This document shows positions 8,020 through 18,116 of a DNA stretch of 64,000 nucleotides, in pieces. The notes below the pieces were generated by a model. That model was not told the DNA's origin. It saw nothing but the letters and a program-made list of their open reading frames with translations, and ran no database searches. The position numbers and the translations under genes were made by a program. Numbering within the stretch: the stretch's first letter is position 1; every line of letters starts with the position of its first letter. The stretch comes from Bacillus sp. OV322 (GTDB taxonomy: Bacteria; Bacillota; Bacilli; Bacillales; DSM-1321). Location of the stretch: positions 372,001 to 436,000 of the forward strand of contig NZ_FOMA01000005.1 in the NCBI RefSeq assembly GCF_900112495.1, written 5' to 3'.

Positions 8020-8961
8020 TTAGGAAAATATGAATTCTAGCATGGCTGCCGAAGCAAGCCTGCTTGTTATATCACGGAAATCCCTGGACGGATCAATTTC
8101 CACTATGTCCATTGCTTTTACTTTCGGATGGCGTGATGCTTCAGCTATACTTTTTATAAGCTCCCTGCTTGTTAAGCCTCCGGGCCCTATTGCCGGGCAG
8201 CCTGGGGCATAGGCCTGATCCACAACATCCATATCAACGGATAAATAGATTAAATCCGTTACTGCCGATAACCGGCTGATTTCTTTTCTTATTATGGGAA
8301 CAATGCCGGTATCCTCAACATCTCCCATGGAATAAACGGTTATGCCTTTTTTCTTTGTGTAGTCATGATATATTTTAGAGTTGCAGTAATCACGTATGCC
8401 AACCTGAACAAGATGTTCCCCTTTAATAAATCCCCCTTCTAATAGACTGCGGAAAGGAGTGCCATTTGTTCTCCCGCCATCTTCAAAGCTTCTGACATCA
8501 TGGTGTGCATCCCATTGAATCACACCGATTGTTCCGTATATTTCCTGGAATGCCTGTATAGCAGGAAAGCTTATTCCATGATCTCCCCCAAGAATGATAT
8601 GGCGTTCACAAGAAAACGTGCCGAGCATTTCTTTCACAGAAATACGGAGCCTTTTTAATGTTTCTTCAATGTTAGCGGGATGTGTAGGTACATCTCCAAA
8701 GTCCAGGATAACTTCTCCGCTGTAATCCTGGACTTGTTCACCTGAATAAGCGGAAAACCCCCTCAAACAATTCCGGATAGTTTTTGGGGCTTCAGATGCT
8801 TGTGAAGAGGAGATCGATGTCCTGGAATATGGCAGGCCAATAATCCCTGTTTTTCCAGATTTCCCTGTTGAATAAGGAATCAGGCAATCGTACATTTTTG
8901 GCATATTACGGTCTTGAAATAAAACTTCCTTACCTGGAGTCAGATAGCTGAAATTTTTCAT
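8020..8961 (-). CDS. hutG: Formimidoylglutamase
   Basis: 313 aa from the chosen ATG ([13 protein letters not shown]). That start has GGGAG upstream, gives the usual HutG length and overlaps the end of hutI by 32 bp; an upstream extension of 36 codons lies inside hutI and is unlikely. It belongs to the arginase/ureohydrolase family: [17 protein letters not shown] and [14 protein letters not shown] supply the binuclear manganese ligands. The enzyme converts N-formimidoyl-L-glutamate to glutamate and formamide, the last step of the four-enzyme histidine route. Last gene of hutPHUIG; no hutM permease follows. Confidence 0.93.
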   Translation of the reverse strand: MKNFSYLTPGKEVLFQDRNMPKMYDCLIPYSTGKSGKTGIIGLPYSRTSISSSQASEAPKTIRNCLRGFSAYSGEQVQDYSGEVILDFGDVPTHPANIEETLKRLRISVKEMLGTFSCERHIILGGDHGISFPAIQAFQEIYGTIGVIQWDAHHDVRSFEDGGRTNGTPFRSLLEGGFIKGEHLVQVGIRDYCNSKIYHDYTKKKGITVYSMGDVEDTGIVPIIRKEISRLSAVTDLIYLSVDMDVVDQAYAPGCPAIGPGGLTSRELIKSIAEASRHPKVKAMDIVEIDPSRDFRDITSRLASAAMLEFIFS

Positions 8962-10207
8962 TCTTCTGTCTCTCCCATATTTTATTTCCATCCAAATAAA
9001 CAGTTTTTGCATGATTAACACCAAAGTGGTAGGGAATGTAATGATAGTTATCTGCATCCCAGATGACAAAGGTTGCCGGTTTTCCTATTTCAATCGTTCC
9101 GGCTTTTCCATTCAGGCCAATTGCATGGGCTGCATTAACTGTGACACTATTCCAAATTTCCTCCGCTGACATATTTAACTTTAGAGCGGCAAGCGACATG
9201 ATGAACTGAAGGTTTTCAGTTACACAGCTTCCTGGATTGAAATCAGTTGCGAGAGCAATAGCCAGCCCGCTGTCAATCATTCTTCGAGCAGGTGCATAGG
9301 CATCCTTTCCTAAGTAAAATGTGGTTCCCGGCAATAAAACGGCAACTGTTTTTGAATCACTAAGCATCTTGATTCCCTTATCAGAAACAGCTACAAGATG
9401 GTCTCCGCTTGCTGCTTCAAGTTCAGCTGCAAGTTCAGCACCTCCAAGTGTATCGATTTCATCAGCATGGATTTTCAGGCCAAATCCTTTGCTTTTTGCA
9501 GCTTTTAAGTATTTCCTTGACTGTTCGGCAGTAAAAACACCTGTCTCACAAAAGATATCTGCAAATTCAGCGAGATCTTTATGGCTTATCTCATCAAGCA
9601 AACCTATCATCTCATTTAAAAAATCTTCTTCTTTTCCTTTATAGGAAAGAGGGATGGCGTGAGGTCCCAGAAAAGTCGGTACAATGGCAGCTGGAAATGC
9701 ATTCTGAAGTCTTTGAATAACACGCAGCTGCTTGATTTCAGTATCACGGTCCAGGCCATATCCGCTTTTAGCCTCAAGAGCAGTGACTCCGAAAGAAATC
9801 ATTCTTTCCAAATGGAACGATGCCTTCTGAAAAAGTTCTTCCTCTGAAGCTCTTTTTGTGGCTGCCACTGTTGAAAGAATTCCTCCGCCACCCGCCAAAA
9901 TTTCCAAATAACTCATGCCTTTTTGCTTTAAAGGCATTTCGTTTTCACGGGAACCGCCAAAAACTAAGTGTGTATGCGGATCGATAAGACCAGGAGAAAC
10001 AATTTTTTGCTGTACATCGATGTATTGTCCGGCCTTTATAGAATCTGCTTCATCATCGTCGCCGATCCAGGATACTTTTTTGTCCTTTACCGCAAATGCA
10101 GCATTTTCCTTCACTTTTAAAACACTCATTTCTTTGCCTTTTAAAGGAGAAAAAGAAGATTCAGGCAGAATCAGCTGGCTGATATTTCTAACAACAAGAT
10201 CGTGCAT
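8930..10207 (-). CDS. hutI: Imidazolonepropionase
   Basis: 425 aa amidohydrolase-superfamily enzyme. The metal-binding [15 protein letters not shown] lies near residue 77, [12 protein letters not shown] near residue 245 and [14 protein letters not shown] near residue 320, as in HutI. It opens the ring of 4-imidazolone-5-propionate to give N-formimidoyl-L-glutamate. The gene starts 6 bp after the hutU stop and overlaps hutG, indicating tight translational coupling within the hut operon. The start MHDLVVRN is preceded by AGAGGATGATTA. Confidence 0.95.
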   Translation of the reverse strand: MHDLVVRNISQLILPESSFSPLKGKEMSVLKVKENAAFAVKDKKVSWIGDDDEADSIKAGQYIDVQQKIVSPGLIDPHTHLVFGGSRENEMPLKQKGMSYLEILAGGGGILSTVAATKRASEEELFQKASFHLERMISFGVTALEAKSGYGLDRDTEIKQLRVIQRLQNAFPAAIVPTFLGPHAIPLSYKGKEEDFLNEMIGLLDEISHKDLAEFADIFCETGVFTAEQSRKYLKAAKSKGFGLKIHADEIDTLGGAELAAELEAASGDHLVAVSDKGIKMLSDSKTVAVLLPGTTFYLGKDAYAPARRMIDSGLAIALATDFNPGSCVTENLQFIMSLAALKLNMSAEEIWNSVTVNAAHAIGLNGKAGTIEIGKPATFVIWDADNYHYIPYHFGVNHAKTVYLDGNKIWERQKNEKFQLSDSR

Positions 10208-10213
10208 TAATCA

Positions 10214-11881
10214 TCATCCTCTCTTAAGCAATGGTATATCGAGATTTGTTTCCTTTGCCGCTTTGATTGCTGCTTCATAACCGGCATCTGCATGACGTAC
10301 AATTCCCATTCCAGGATCTGTTGTCAGCACCCTTTTCAATCTTTCTTCTGCAAGATCAGTGCCGTCAGCAACCGCCACCATTCCAGCATGCAGGGAATAT
10401 CCCATGCCTACTCCTCCACCGTGATGGACGGAAACCCATGACCCGCCGGCTGCGACATTAACCAAAGCATTCAGTATAGCCCAATCCCCTACGGCATCGC
10501 TCCCATCCTTCATGGATTCTGTCTCCCTATTAGGTGATGCGACAGATCCGCAGTCGAGATGATCACGTCCGATTACAATAGGTGCTTTCAGCTCGCCTGA
10601 CCTCACTAGTTCATTAATTGCCAGACCCATTTTCATTCGTTCACCATATCCCAGCCAGCAGATTCTTGCCGGAAGCCCTTGAAAAGCAACTTTTTCACGG
10701 GCCATTTTTATCCATCGATTGAGTGCCTCATTTTCAGGAAACAGTTCTTTTATCAATGAGTCTGTTCTATATATGTCTTCCGGATCTCCAGATAGGGCAG
10801 CCCACCTGAATGGGCCTTTTCCTTCACAAAAGAGCGGTCTGATAAAAGCAGGAACAAAACCTGGAAAGTCAAAGGCGTTTGAAACACCTGCATCTTTTGC
10901 AATTTGGCGGATATTGTTTCCGTAGTCAAATACTATGGATCCCCTTTTCTGAAATTCAAGCATGGCTTCTACATGCTTTGCCATTGAACGGGTTGACCTT
11001 TTAATATATTCTTCGGGATTATCACTTCTAAGCTGTTCTGCTTCTGTTACATCCATTCCTTCGGGTATATAACCATTCAGCGGGTCATGTGCCGATGTTT
11101 GATCTGTCACGATATCAAAGTGCACCTGCCTGTCAAGGAGCTCATGATGAATTTCTGCTGCATTGCCTTTTAATCCAATGGAAAGGGGCTTACCTTTAAT
11201 TTTTGCTTCATTTGCAATGATGAGTGCCATATCCAAAGAATCTGCAAAAACATCAAGATACCTTGTCTGTATTCGTTTTTTGATATGATTGGCATCTGTA
11301 TCAACTGCAATGCAGACACCGCCATTCATAGTTACAGCAAGCGGCTGTGCTCCTCCCATTCCTCCAAGGCCCGCAGTAAGAGTTATTGTTCCTTTCAGAG
11401 AACCGCCAAAATGCTGGCGGGCAAGCTCGGCAAAAGTTTCGTACGTGCCTTGAAGGATTCCTTGTGAACCAATATAGATCCAGCTTCCGGCAGTCATTTG
11501 TCCATACATCATCAGGCCTTTACGATCTAATTCATGAAAATGCTCCCATGTAGCCCATTTGGGCACAAGCACAGAATTAGATAACAAAACCCGCGGAGCC
11601 GCGGCATGGGTTCTGAAAACTGCAACAGGCTTTCCAGATTGAATCAGCAGAGTTTCATCATTTTCCAGCCGCCTAAGTGTTTCAACAATAGCATCGAATG
11701 CTTCCCAGTTTCTTGCGGCTTTCCCGATGCCTCCATAAACAACGAGGTCTTCAGGCTTTTCTGCTACGTCAGGATCCAGGTTATTGTATAGCATTCTTAA
11801 AGCCGCCTCCTGCTCCCACCCCTTGCATTCCAATGTCAGCCCTCGTTTTACAGTAATTTTGCGGTTCGCTTCAATCGGCAT
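10214..11881 (-). CDS. hutU: Urocanate hydratase
   Basis: 555 aa, the usual length. The NAD-binding signature [18 protein letters not shown] (about residues 170-187) and the active-site Cys segment [15 protein letters not shown] (about 408-422) are present. HutU uses tightly bound NAD+ as an electrophile to hydrate urocanate to 4-imidazolone-5-propionate. The start ATG follows a GGGGGAAGAG ribosome site. It lies 20 bp after hutH and 6 bp before hutI. Confidence 0.97.
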   Translation of the reverse strand: MPIEANRKITVKRGLTLECKGWEQEAALRMLYNNLDPDVAEKPEDLVVYGGIGKAARNWEAFDAIVETLRRLENDETLLIQSGKPVAVFRTHAAAPRVLLSNSVLVPKWATWEHFHELDRKGLMMYGQMTAGSWIYIGSQGILQGTYETFAELARQHFGGSLKGTITLTAGLGGMGGAQPLAVTMNGGVCIAVDTDANHIKKRIQTRYLDVFADSLDMALIIANEAKIKGKPLSIGLKGNAAEIHHELLDRQVHFDIVTDQTSAHDPLNGYIPEGMDVTEAEQLRSDNPEEYIKRSTRSMAKHVEAMLEFQKRGSIVFDYGNNIRQIAKDAGVSNAFDFPGFVPAFIRPLFCEGKGPFRWAALSGDPEDIYRTDSLIKELFPENEALNRWIKMAREKVAFQGLPARICWLGYGERMKMGLAINELVRSGELKAPIVIGRDHLDCGSVASPNRETESMKDGSDAVGDWAILNALVNVAAGGSWVSVHHGGGVGMGYSLHAGMVAVADGTDLAEERLKRVLTTDPGMGIVRHADAGYEAAIKAAKETNLDIPLLKRG

Positions 11882-11901
11882 ATCTCTTCCCCCTTTATTT
11901 T

Positions 11902-13428
11902 TTATGATTGCAGGACGATTTCTCTTCCCAGAGTCATTGTCCAGCTCAGGTCATTTTTTTTTAACCATTCTGTGACGTTTTCAATGTCTTCTGAAAATAC
12001 CCTGTCTTCTTTAATGGAAGGGACAACTTTTCTGGCTTCATTATAAAAATCCCTGGTTATAGGCGATAATTTATCTGGTCCTCTGTATTCCGCAGCCTGG
12101 AGTGCGCATATCAGCTCAATCGCCAAAACGCGCCTGGTATTTTGAATAATTGCATGAGCATGCCTGGCAGCTATTGTTCCCATGCTGACGTGATCTTCCT
12201 GATTGGCTGAGGATGGAATAGAATCCACGCTTGCTGGATGTGCCAGCGTTTTATTTTCAGAAACAAGAGAAGCTGCACAATATTGAAGGATCATTGCCCC
12301 TGATTGAAGGCCAGGATTAGGACTTAAGAAGGGAGGGAGATCATTCAGCTGCGGATTAACAAGCCTTTCAATTCGCCGTTCAGAAATGCTTGCGAGTTCT
12401 GCTGCAGCAATTTTCATAAAATCCATGCTGATAGCTATCGGCTGTCCATGAAAATTTCCTCCTGAGATAATCAATTCTCCTTCGTTAAAAATCAGGGGAT
12501 TATCTGTTGCCGCATTTGCTTCTATTTCAAGTTTTTCCTTCACATAATCCAAAGCCTGCCAGGATGCCCCGTGAACCTGAGGGATACAGCGGATTGAGTA
12601 TGCATCCTGAACCCTTTTTTCCCCCTGTCTGGTGACAAGACTGCTGCCTTGTAAAATGTCCCTGATTCTTTTAGCAACCTCTATTTGCTGCGGGTATCCG
12701 CGGGCCTCATGGATGGCAGGATGAAAGGAATCTATTATTCCTTCAAGCCCCTGGATTGTAAGTGAAGCAATCATCTCACTTTGATATGCCAGCTTGCTTG
12801 CCTCCAGCCAGCACACAGCTCCCATCGCCGTCATTGCCTGTGTCCCGTTAATTAAGGCTAGCCCTTCCTTTGCCTGCAGGCTGACAGGATTCATTCCCTC
12901 TTGCAAATATGCTGCTTTAGCAGAAATGATGTGTTTCTTATAAAATACTTTTCCCTCTCCCAACAAAACGAGCGCCAGATGTGAGAGAGGTGCCAAGTCG
13001 CCTGAAGCACCTAATGAACCCTGCTGCGGAATGACAGGATGGATTCTCTTGTTTAAAAGGGTTGCCAGCTGCTCGGCTATGATGGGACGGATTCCCGAAA
13101 AGCCCTTTAGCAGGGCATTTAGCCTCAGCAGCAGCATGGCTCTTGACACTTCTTCAGGAAAAGGTTCACCCACCCCGCAGGCATGTGACCTGATTAAATG
13201 GAGCTGGAGATCATTTACATCACGTTCATCAATGGTTACGTCACTGAATTTGCCAAACCCGGTGTTGATTCCATATATGGTTTTTTTTTCAGAAACTATT
13301 CTGTCTACTGCCTTTCTGCTGTTTTTTACCCTTTCCATGCTGTCTGAGCTAATGGAAACCAATTCATTTTCGAAACATACTCTTGCGATTTTATCCAATG
13401 ACAATGCATGCCCTGTCAATTCAATCAT
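11902..13428 (-). CDS. hutH: Histidine ammonia-lyase
   Basis: 508 aa from [13 protein letters not shown], the same length as B. subtilis HutH. This ATG follows AGGAGGCAGGTAC; an in-frame extension 19 codons upstream has no ribosome site and would enter the leader. The Ala-Ser-Gly triad that cyclises to the MIO electrophile is in [14 protein letters not shown] (about residue 143). The enzyme removes ammonia from L-histidine to form trans-urocanate. A terminator and candidate HutP site lie between hutP and this gene, so expression of hutHUIG is probably controlled by antitermination. Confidence 0.97.
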   Translation of the reverse strand: MIELTGHALSLDKIARVCFENELVSISSDSMERVKNSRKAVDRIVSEKKTIYGINTGFGKFSDVTIDERDVNDLQLHLIRSHACGVGEPFPEEVSRAMLLLRLNALLKGFSGIRPIIAEQLATLLNKRIHPVIPQQGSLGASGDLAPLSHLALVLLGEGKVFYKKHIISAKAAYLQEGMNPVSLQAKEGLALINGTQAMTAMGAVCWLEASKLAYQSEMIASLTIQGLEGIIDSFHPAIHEARGYPQQIEVAKRIRDILQGSSLVTRQGEKRVQDAYSIRCIPQVHGASWQALDYVKEKLEIEANAATDNPLIFNEGELIISGGNFHGQPIAISMDFMKIAAAELASISERRIERLVNPQLNDLPPFLSPNPGLQSGAMILQYCAASLVSENKTLAHPASVDSIPSSANQEDHVSMGTIAARHAHAIIQNTRRVLAIELICALQAAEYRGPDKLSPITRDFYNEARKVVPSIKEDRVFSEDIENVTEWLKKNDLSWTMTLGREIVLQS

Positions 13429-13483
13429 GTACCTGCCTCCTGAATATTCCTGATAGAAATTGATAAACCCGTTTTTTCTGCAC

Positions 13484-13520
13484 AAAAAGGCGATAATGGC
13501 ATGGTAGTGCCATCATCGCC
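13484..13520 (-). terminator. HutP-controlled terminator in the hutP-hutH leader
   Basis: Minus strand: GGCGATGATGGCA pairs with TGCCATTATCGCC (one mismatch) around a short loop, followed by TTTTTGTG. It lies between the hutP stop and hutH start, where the B. subtilis hut operon has its regulated terminator. Without HutP bound to histidine and Mg2+, transcription should stop here. Confidence 0.85.
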
Positions 13521-13522
13521 CC

Positions 13523-13540
13523 CTCACTCGCTAATGACTT
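13523..13540 (-). promoter_or_regulatory. Candidate HutP RNA-binding site (NAG triplets)
   Basis: In the transcript sense this reads AAGTCATTAGCGAGTGAG, giving the triplets AAG, UAG, GAG and GAG immediately 5' of the terminator stem. HutP hexamers bind clusters of NAG triplets. The tight spacing of the last three differs somewhat from the B. subtilis site as I recall it, so the assignment is an inference from position and motif. Confidence 0.5.
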
Positions 13541-13553
13541 TAGGCAATGTGAA

Positions 13554-13991
13554 TTAAATATGATTGATGCCCAAACCAACTGTTTCATGCTCCAGTCCTT
13601 TAACAGGTGCACCGATGGTTCCATAAAATGCTACGGCAATCCATTCTCCTTCACCTTGTTTTTCATATGGCCTGCCCCGGACTACGGCAAACCTGAGACC
13701 AACCGTTCTCAACATTTCCCCTATTGCAATCTGCCCTCGTGTAACACCTTCGATTGCTTCGATAATCGCATGATACAAGGAGTGTGTTTCCCGGTAATGT
13801 TCTTCTGAGATCAATTTATTTCTTTTTGCAGCCGTTTCAACAGCTGAGATGATTTTTTGCATGTTCATCGAGCCTACTTTTCCCTGGCAAAATCTAACGG
13901 AATGTAAGGCTGGAAGAAAGCCCTTTATTTCTTCTTCTGTCAAGGCAGCAAGCAGAATAGCAATTTTTCCTATTTGGACAGTCTGGCTCAT
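13554..13991 (-). CDS. hutP: Hut operon RNA-binding antiterminator
   Basis: 145 aa from MSQTVQIGK, close to the known family length. GTGA sits 7 nt before this ATG; an ATG eight codons upstream has a poorer ribosome site and remains possible. Conserved HutP segments are GKVGSMNMQKIISAVETA, YRETHSLYHAIIEAIEGVTR, TVGLRFAVVRGRPYE, ISLYGTIGAPVKG-like GTIGAPVKGLEHETVGLG and the C-terminal NHI. HutP binds histidine, Mg2+ and the leader RNA to prevent termination before hutH. First gene of the operon, with a good sigma-A promoter upstream. Confidence 0.94.
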   Translation of the reverse strand: MSQTVQIGKIAILLAALTEEEIKGFLPALHSVRFCQGKVGSMNMQKIISAVETAAKRNKLISEEHYRETHSLYHAIIEAIEGVTRGQIAIGEMLRTVGLRFAVVRGRPYEKQGEGEWIAVAFYGTIGAPVKGLEHETVGLGINHI

Positions 13992-14029
13992 AATTTTCAC
14001 CAATTCTCTATTCACTAATAACTTCTTTT

Positions 14030-14059
14030 ATTGTAAGGTCCCCTTCTTTAATCTGTCAA
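14030..14059 (-). promoter_or_regulatory. Sigma-A promoter of the hut operon
   Basis: Minus strand TTGACA (14054-14059), an 18-bp spacer, then TACAAT (14030-14035), about 35 bp before the hutP start. No clear cre or CodY box was noticed. Confidence 0.75.
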
Positions 14060-14217
14060 ACAAATATTTTGAAATTTCAGTCTATTAATAAGACAGCATG
14101 GTAAAGACTAGACGTATTTCCAAAGGCAAAACTTCATGTCTATCCCTGATGACCGTGTGGTATAATTAGTTTTATTTGTAAAATTTAACCTAATTTATTT
14201 TAGGAAGGGCTGAAATC

Positions 14218-15162
14218 ATGGTCTGGTTATTAATTATAGGAGCTGCTATCTTAATATTGATTCTTCAGGCGGAATTAAAAAGAGGAGCCGCAAGACATGA
14301 ACGATTTGAAAAAGACTTCAAGGCTGCTTTCGAAGAGATAAAAAACATCGGACATCTGGAGATTGCTGAGCAGCTGGCCTTATCCATGAATGAAGCATTA
14401 CACTATGAATATATGGAAAAGGTCAATTCAGAATTCCGCGATAAATTCCCAATGATGTCTCAATCACAGGCTGCCTTATACTGGAGGGAAATTCAGCGTT
14501 ATCTTTTGATGGCCTCCATTTTTAAAAGTATGGACATGTTTAATCCAAAGGTTGATGAATTATGGCATTCCATGTTGAATTATCAGGATGAGTACCAGCA
14601 ATTCTGCAAAGACTTTGCAGGGTGCGAAATTTTCCATCACCCCAAAACAGAACTTGTTTACAAGCCCTTTGAACGAACATTTTTTGACTTTTGCTATGTA
14701 CAGTTATTCTCGATCGACAATTCTTCTCTTTCTGTGTGGGGACCTTTTTTCAAAGAAGGAATAGGCCAGGTATATTTCAGTGAATTCATGAATGAAGATC
14801 TGTCTTATCTGAAAGATAAATATATGCGCAAGCAGGCAAACCTGGAGATAATCCGTGTTTTTGAGACATTTGTTTCCAAGATAAAAAATAGCAAATTGGA
14901 AGACGCTGCTGACTGGAAAAATCTATATAGATATAATAATGATGCAAGTTACGCCTACTTATTTTTCGCACAAACAGATGATTGCGACTATCAAATTCAC
15001 TGCAAGCATATCTTCGGTGATGACAGCCTGCCTCACAGTCATCATTCACATCATGAAGGGTTAAGCGGACACGATGGAGACACTGGACATGGAGGAAGCC
15101 ATTTTGGTTCAGACTCCAGCTGTTCTTCTTGCACTTCTTGCAGCTCCTGCTCTTCTTCATGA
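14218..15162 (+). CDS. Membrane-anchored protein with DELWH motif and Cys/His-rich C-terminal tail
   Basis: 314 aa. Residues 1-18 form one hydrophobic segment (MVWLLIIGAAILILILQA), probably an anchor. The middle carries KVDELWHSMLNYQDEYQQFC and then EIFHHPK, which resembles the conserved core of glycine-rich domain-containing proteins of the DUF1399 type. The last 45 residues are low complexity: a His/Gly/Asp stretch (HSHHSHHEGLSGHDGDTGH) and a Ser/Cys stretch (SSCSSCTSCSSCSSS) with four SSC/TSC repeats. A metal-binding or cross-linked tail is a reasonable inference; function is unknown. Ribosome site TAGGAAGGG. Monocistronic with a terminator after the stop. Confidence 0.75.
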   Translation: MVWLLIIGAAILILILQAELKRGAARHERFEKDFKAAFEEIKNIGHLEIAEQLALSMNEALHYEYMEKVNSEFRDKFPMMSQSQAALYWREIQRYLLMASIFKSMDMFNPKVDELWHSMLNYQDEYQQFCKDFAGCEIFHHPKTELVYKPFERTFFDFCYVQLFSIDNSSLSVWGPFFKEGIGQVYFSEFMNEDLSYLKDKYMRKQANLEIIRVFETFVSKIKNSKLEDAADWKNLYRYNNDASYAYLFFAQTDDCDYQIHCKHIFGDDSLPHSHHSHHEGLSGHDGDTGHGGSHFGSDSSCSSCTSCSSCSSS

Positions 15163-15169
15163 ATGTTCT

Positions 15170-15199
15170 TTCCATACTTTTCGGAGTATGGAATTTTTT
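15170..15199 (+). terminator. Terminator after the DELWH protein gene
   Basis: TTCCATACT pairs with AGTATGGAA across a 6-nt loop, followed by six T residues, 8 bp past the stop codon. Confidence 0.88.
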
Positions 15200-15356
15200 A
15201 TTTTCATAAAGAAATTGATGGTTTTTACAAGGTTTTGCTGAATCCCTTCTTCTTTTGATAGCTTTTGTCAGATGGCAGGAAAAACTGAAAGTAATGAGAG
15301 AATATACATGCTATCAAGCTTCAATAAAAATTTGCTGTGAAAGGGCTGACATATTA

Positions 15357-16307
15357 ATGAGTGCAAATCAAATAACCAGGGCATATTCAATAAAAGATGT
15401 TTCTAAAAAAATCAATGTTCCAACAGGTACTATCAGACAATGGGAAAAAGACTTTACGGGGCTCCTTCATATTCCCAGATCCAAGCAAGGTGCCAGGTTT
15501 TACACCGATATGGAAATGGCCCTTTTGAAAAAGATCAAGGAAATGCGGGATAAAAATATTAGCAGAGAAATGATACGAACCCTGTTGGAACAGCACCTGA
15601 ATGGCGTTTCACAACCTGCTTCCGAAACCTTCGGAGGTTCCGAAAAGCCAGGTGAAACAAATGAAATAATTGCTGCGGTGCCAATCGCCCCCGCGTCTAA
15701 TGCACCGGCACCAGAAGTCTTGAAAATGGAAGAAATGCTAACAGTTATGGAAAACTACCGTCAGGATATGATTAGGGAGATTAAAGGTGTCATTCAAAAT
15801 GGTAAAACGGAAATTGTGGAAGACCTTCAGACGGTCATCAATCAAGGAAACATGCATACGATCCAAGGAGTTGCCAAATCAATACAGCGTTCAAATGACA
15901 AACGCCAAGCTGAAATTCAGTTCCTGAACGATGCCATTGAGAAAGCTTCGGAACTTACTTTCGAAACTTTCGGAACCATCTCCGACTGCATTGCGAAAGC
16001 TTCGGAAGATACTTACGAACTGCTGTCACAGCAAATTACAGAATCTTCAAGGAGCACGATGAATGAAAGTAAAAATATGTTATCTAAAATCTCCCGAACT
16101 GTTAAAGAAGCCCAGAAGGATATAACAAGCATGTCGAAAACCTTTCAGCATGAAAGGGAGCACATGGTAGATGTTATGAACCTTAATCTGCAGCAATTTA
16201 CTGAAGCGGTCAAAGAACGTGAGGAAGCTTTTCAAGACATGGTAACCGGTTATAGAGAGGCTGCTGCTGCAAAAAAACATAAAAAATGGTGGAATGTCTG
16301 GTCATAA
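15357..16307 (+). CDS. MerR-type HTH protein with long coiled coil and aromatic C-terminus (RacA-like architecture)
   Basis: 316 aa from MSANQITRAYS, chosen because the HTH begins directly after it and AAAGGG lies upstream; the frame stays open 34 codons further. Residues about 8-75 form a MerR-type winged helix (YSIKDVSKKINVPTGTIRQW, then GARFYTDMEMALLKKIKEM). A Pro/Ala linker (about 85-125) leads to a long predicted coiled coil (about 128-300). The protein ends KKHKKWWNVWS, a basic-aromatic tail that could touch the membrane and recalls DUF3967-type endings. The layout resembles RacA, which tethers chromosome origins to the cell pole in sporulation, but the protein is much longer than RacA. 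A role in DNA anchoring is inference only. Confidence 0.7.
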   Translation: MSANQITRAYSIKDVSKKINVPTGTIRQWEKDFTGLLHIPRSKQGARFYTDMEMALLKKIKEMRDKNISREMIRTLLEQHLNGVSQPASETFGGSEKPGETNEIIAAVPIAPASNAPAPEVLKMEEMLTVMENYRQDMIREIKGVIQNGKTEIVEDLQTVINQGNMHTIQGVAKSIQRSNDKRQAEIQFLNDAIEKASELTFETFGTISDCIAKASEDTYELLSQQITESSRSTMNESKNMLSKISRTVKEAQKDITSMSKTFQHEREHMVDVMNLNLQQFTEAVKEREEAFQDMVTGYREAAAAKKHKKWWNVWS

Positions 16308-16328
16308 TTAAAGATTGAACTGAGATGG

Positions 16329-16355
16329 AGCCGGCATGCTGCCGGTTCTTTTTTT
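16329..16355 (+). terminator. Terminator after the MerR-like gene
   Basis: AGCCGG pairs with CCGGTT across a 7-nt loop, followed by CTTTTTTT, 22 bp beyond the stop. Confidence 0.85.
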
Positions 16356-17085
16356 GGACCATAAAAAACTTTGTAATGATTTTTAGCCGGAAAGTGCGGA
16401 ACCTTCTGCACAAGTTTAAAGTGTGCTGTTTTACATAGCACATACATGTAAGATAAAATAAATGCCGGAGGGAAATATATCTATCTATGGGTTTCCAAAT
16501 AAAGATTTATGATTTTTTCACAAAGGGCGAGGTGCCTGTATTCCGTATTGGAAGGCATGTTAAACGATCGGAAAATTTGAATAGGCAGGGATTGAACTTA
16601 ATAAACCGCATAAAAGGTTCTGGCGCACGAGGTTTGCTTGACGAACAATTATGGCTTCATCATATTCTCCTTCAGCCGTCCCAGGATAAATAATGAAGGA
16701 ATCACTCATAATAGCAGTGCTTCGACAATTTCATCTCATAAGGTCATGCAGACGTCAGCATCGGCGTTGGCGTTGAAAAACTGTAAAGATGGCAAATGCC
16801 GCATCATTCCCCTCAAAACTCAACGAGATGATTTGGTATTGCCTTGAAAATTCCAGGACCTCTCATTTTGTTTACATTCTCTGTAACATCCTTCAAAATG
16901 ATCCATTTAAGGCTGAGATTAAAGCACTAATCGATGATAATGTTACAGATGCAGGAAAAATTTGTGTAAAACATTTTAACTTTACTGCAGGTTTGGTAAA
17001 TTAACATTGAAATTGCGCAGCAGGCTTTTAATTTCAAAAGTTGCGCATGCTAAGAACAAATCTATGAAAGCAAGGAGCTATCAAC
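16356..17085. other. 730-bp region without a supported gene
   Basis: Three overlapping open frames of 68-71 codons in three different plus-strand frames (16487-16693, 16638-16847, 16789-17004) follow one another, as a decayed gene with frameshifts might. None has a convincing ribosome site with a recognisable product, and I could not match the joined translation to a family. Base composition is ordinary. Confidence 0.4.
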
Positions 17086-17961
17086 ATGTTAACACAGCTT
17101 GAAAACGAAACACTTATTGTAAAAATGCAGGACAAAGGTGCGGAACTTGTCAGTATCGTTTCAAAGGAAAATGGCAAAGAATACTTATGGCAAGCCGATA
17201 AGGCATTTTGGGGCAGACATGCTCCTGTTCTGTTTCCCATTGTCGGAAGGGTCAATAAGGATACATATTATGTGAATGGAAAGGATTTTCACCTTTCCCA
17301 GCATGGTTTTGCCAGGGATATGGAATTTGAGGAAAGCGAATCCCATGCATCGAAACATGCATACACCCTTTCTTCTACAAAAAGCACTTTAGAAATATAT
17401 CCGTTTCCTTTTCATTTAGAAATATCGTACGAGTTAGCAGGCAATAGTGTTTTGGTCCGATATCAAGTGAATAATCCCGGTAAGGAAGCTATGTATTTTT
17501 CAATTGGCGGCCATCCTGCTTTTCGCTGCCCTGTGTTTGAGGATGAACAGTTCGAGGATTACTATTTAGACTTTGGCGAGAAAGAGAAAATGACAGTATT
17601 TGAATTGGAAGGCGGCACACGCATGCCTGAAAAAAGGCAAATTGCCCCTGCCTCGCAAACTCTTGAGCTTAACAATGATCTATTTGAAAATGATGCTCTA
17701 ATTTTTGAAAATCTCAAACAGAATAAAATTGCCCTCCGTTCAAAAAAACACTCATGCTTTGTTGAGGTTGAGTTTGCAGGGCTGCCCTACGCGGGTATAT
17801 GGAAACCTCATAATGAAGCGCCATTTGTCTGTATTGAACCTTGGCAAGGCATTGCAGATGCATCTGGAGAGCCTGGGGAACTGAAGAATAAAAAAGGAAT
17901 CGTTTCACTAGATCCAGGGGTAACCTATTCATGCAGCTATAAAATTACAATTGGTTCTTAA
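17086..17961 (+). CDS. Aldose 1-epimerase family protein (LacX-like)
   Basis: 291 aa with the galactose-mutarotase beta-sandwich fold. Recognised segments are GAELVSIVSKENGKEYLW (about 18-35), FPIVGRVNKDTYYVNGK (about 52-68), SQHGFARDMEF (about 72-82), SIGGHPAFRCPVF (about 142-154) and the C-terminal FVCIEPWQGIADASG. Family members interconvert sugar anomers; the LacX-like subgroup is less well characterised. The start follows CAAGGAGC. No sugar-catabolic gene is adjacent, so substrate is open. A 20-bp stem terminator starts at the stop codon. Confidence 0.85.
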   Translation: MLTQLENETLIVKMQDKGAELVSIVSKENGKEYLWQADKAFWGRHAPVLFPIVGRVNKDTYYVNGKDFHLSQHGFARDMEFEESESHASKHAYTLSSTKSTLEIYPFPFHLEISYELAGNSVLVRYQVNNPGKEAMYFSIGGHPAFRCPVFEDEQFEDYYLDFGEKEKMTVFELEGGTRMPEKRQIAPASQTLELNNDLFENDALIFENLKQNKIALRSKKHSCFVEVEFAGLPYAGIWKPHNEAPFVCIEPWQGIADASGEPGELKNKKGIVSLDPGVTYSCSYKITIGS

Positions 17962-18006
17962 AGGGATAAAATGCGCAAACCAAATAGTTTGCGCATTTTA
18001 TCCCTT
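17961..18006 (+). terminator. Terminator after the aldose epimerase-like gene
   Basis: Perfect 20-bp inverted repeat AAGGGATAAAATGCGCAAAC / GTTTGCGCATTTTATCCCTT with a 6-nt loop, then ATTTTTCG. Confidence 0.9.
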
Positions 18007-18116
18007 ATTTTTCGTTTTTATTGCTATTATTGATATAATTACAATATTGAAATTATATTTTCTATTTATTAAGTTTTTCGTTTTCACTACTCAAAAAGGC
18101 AGGGAGAGAGCGTAAT

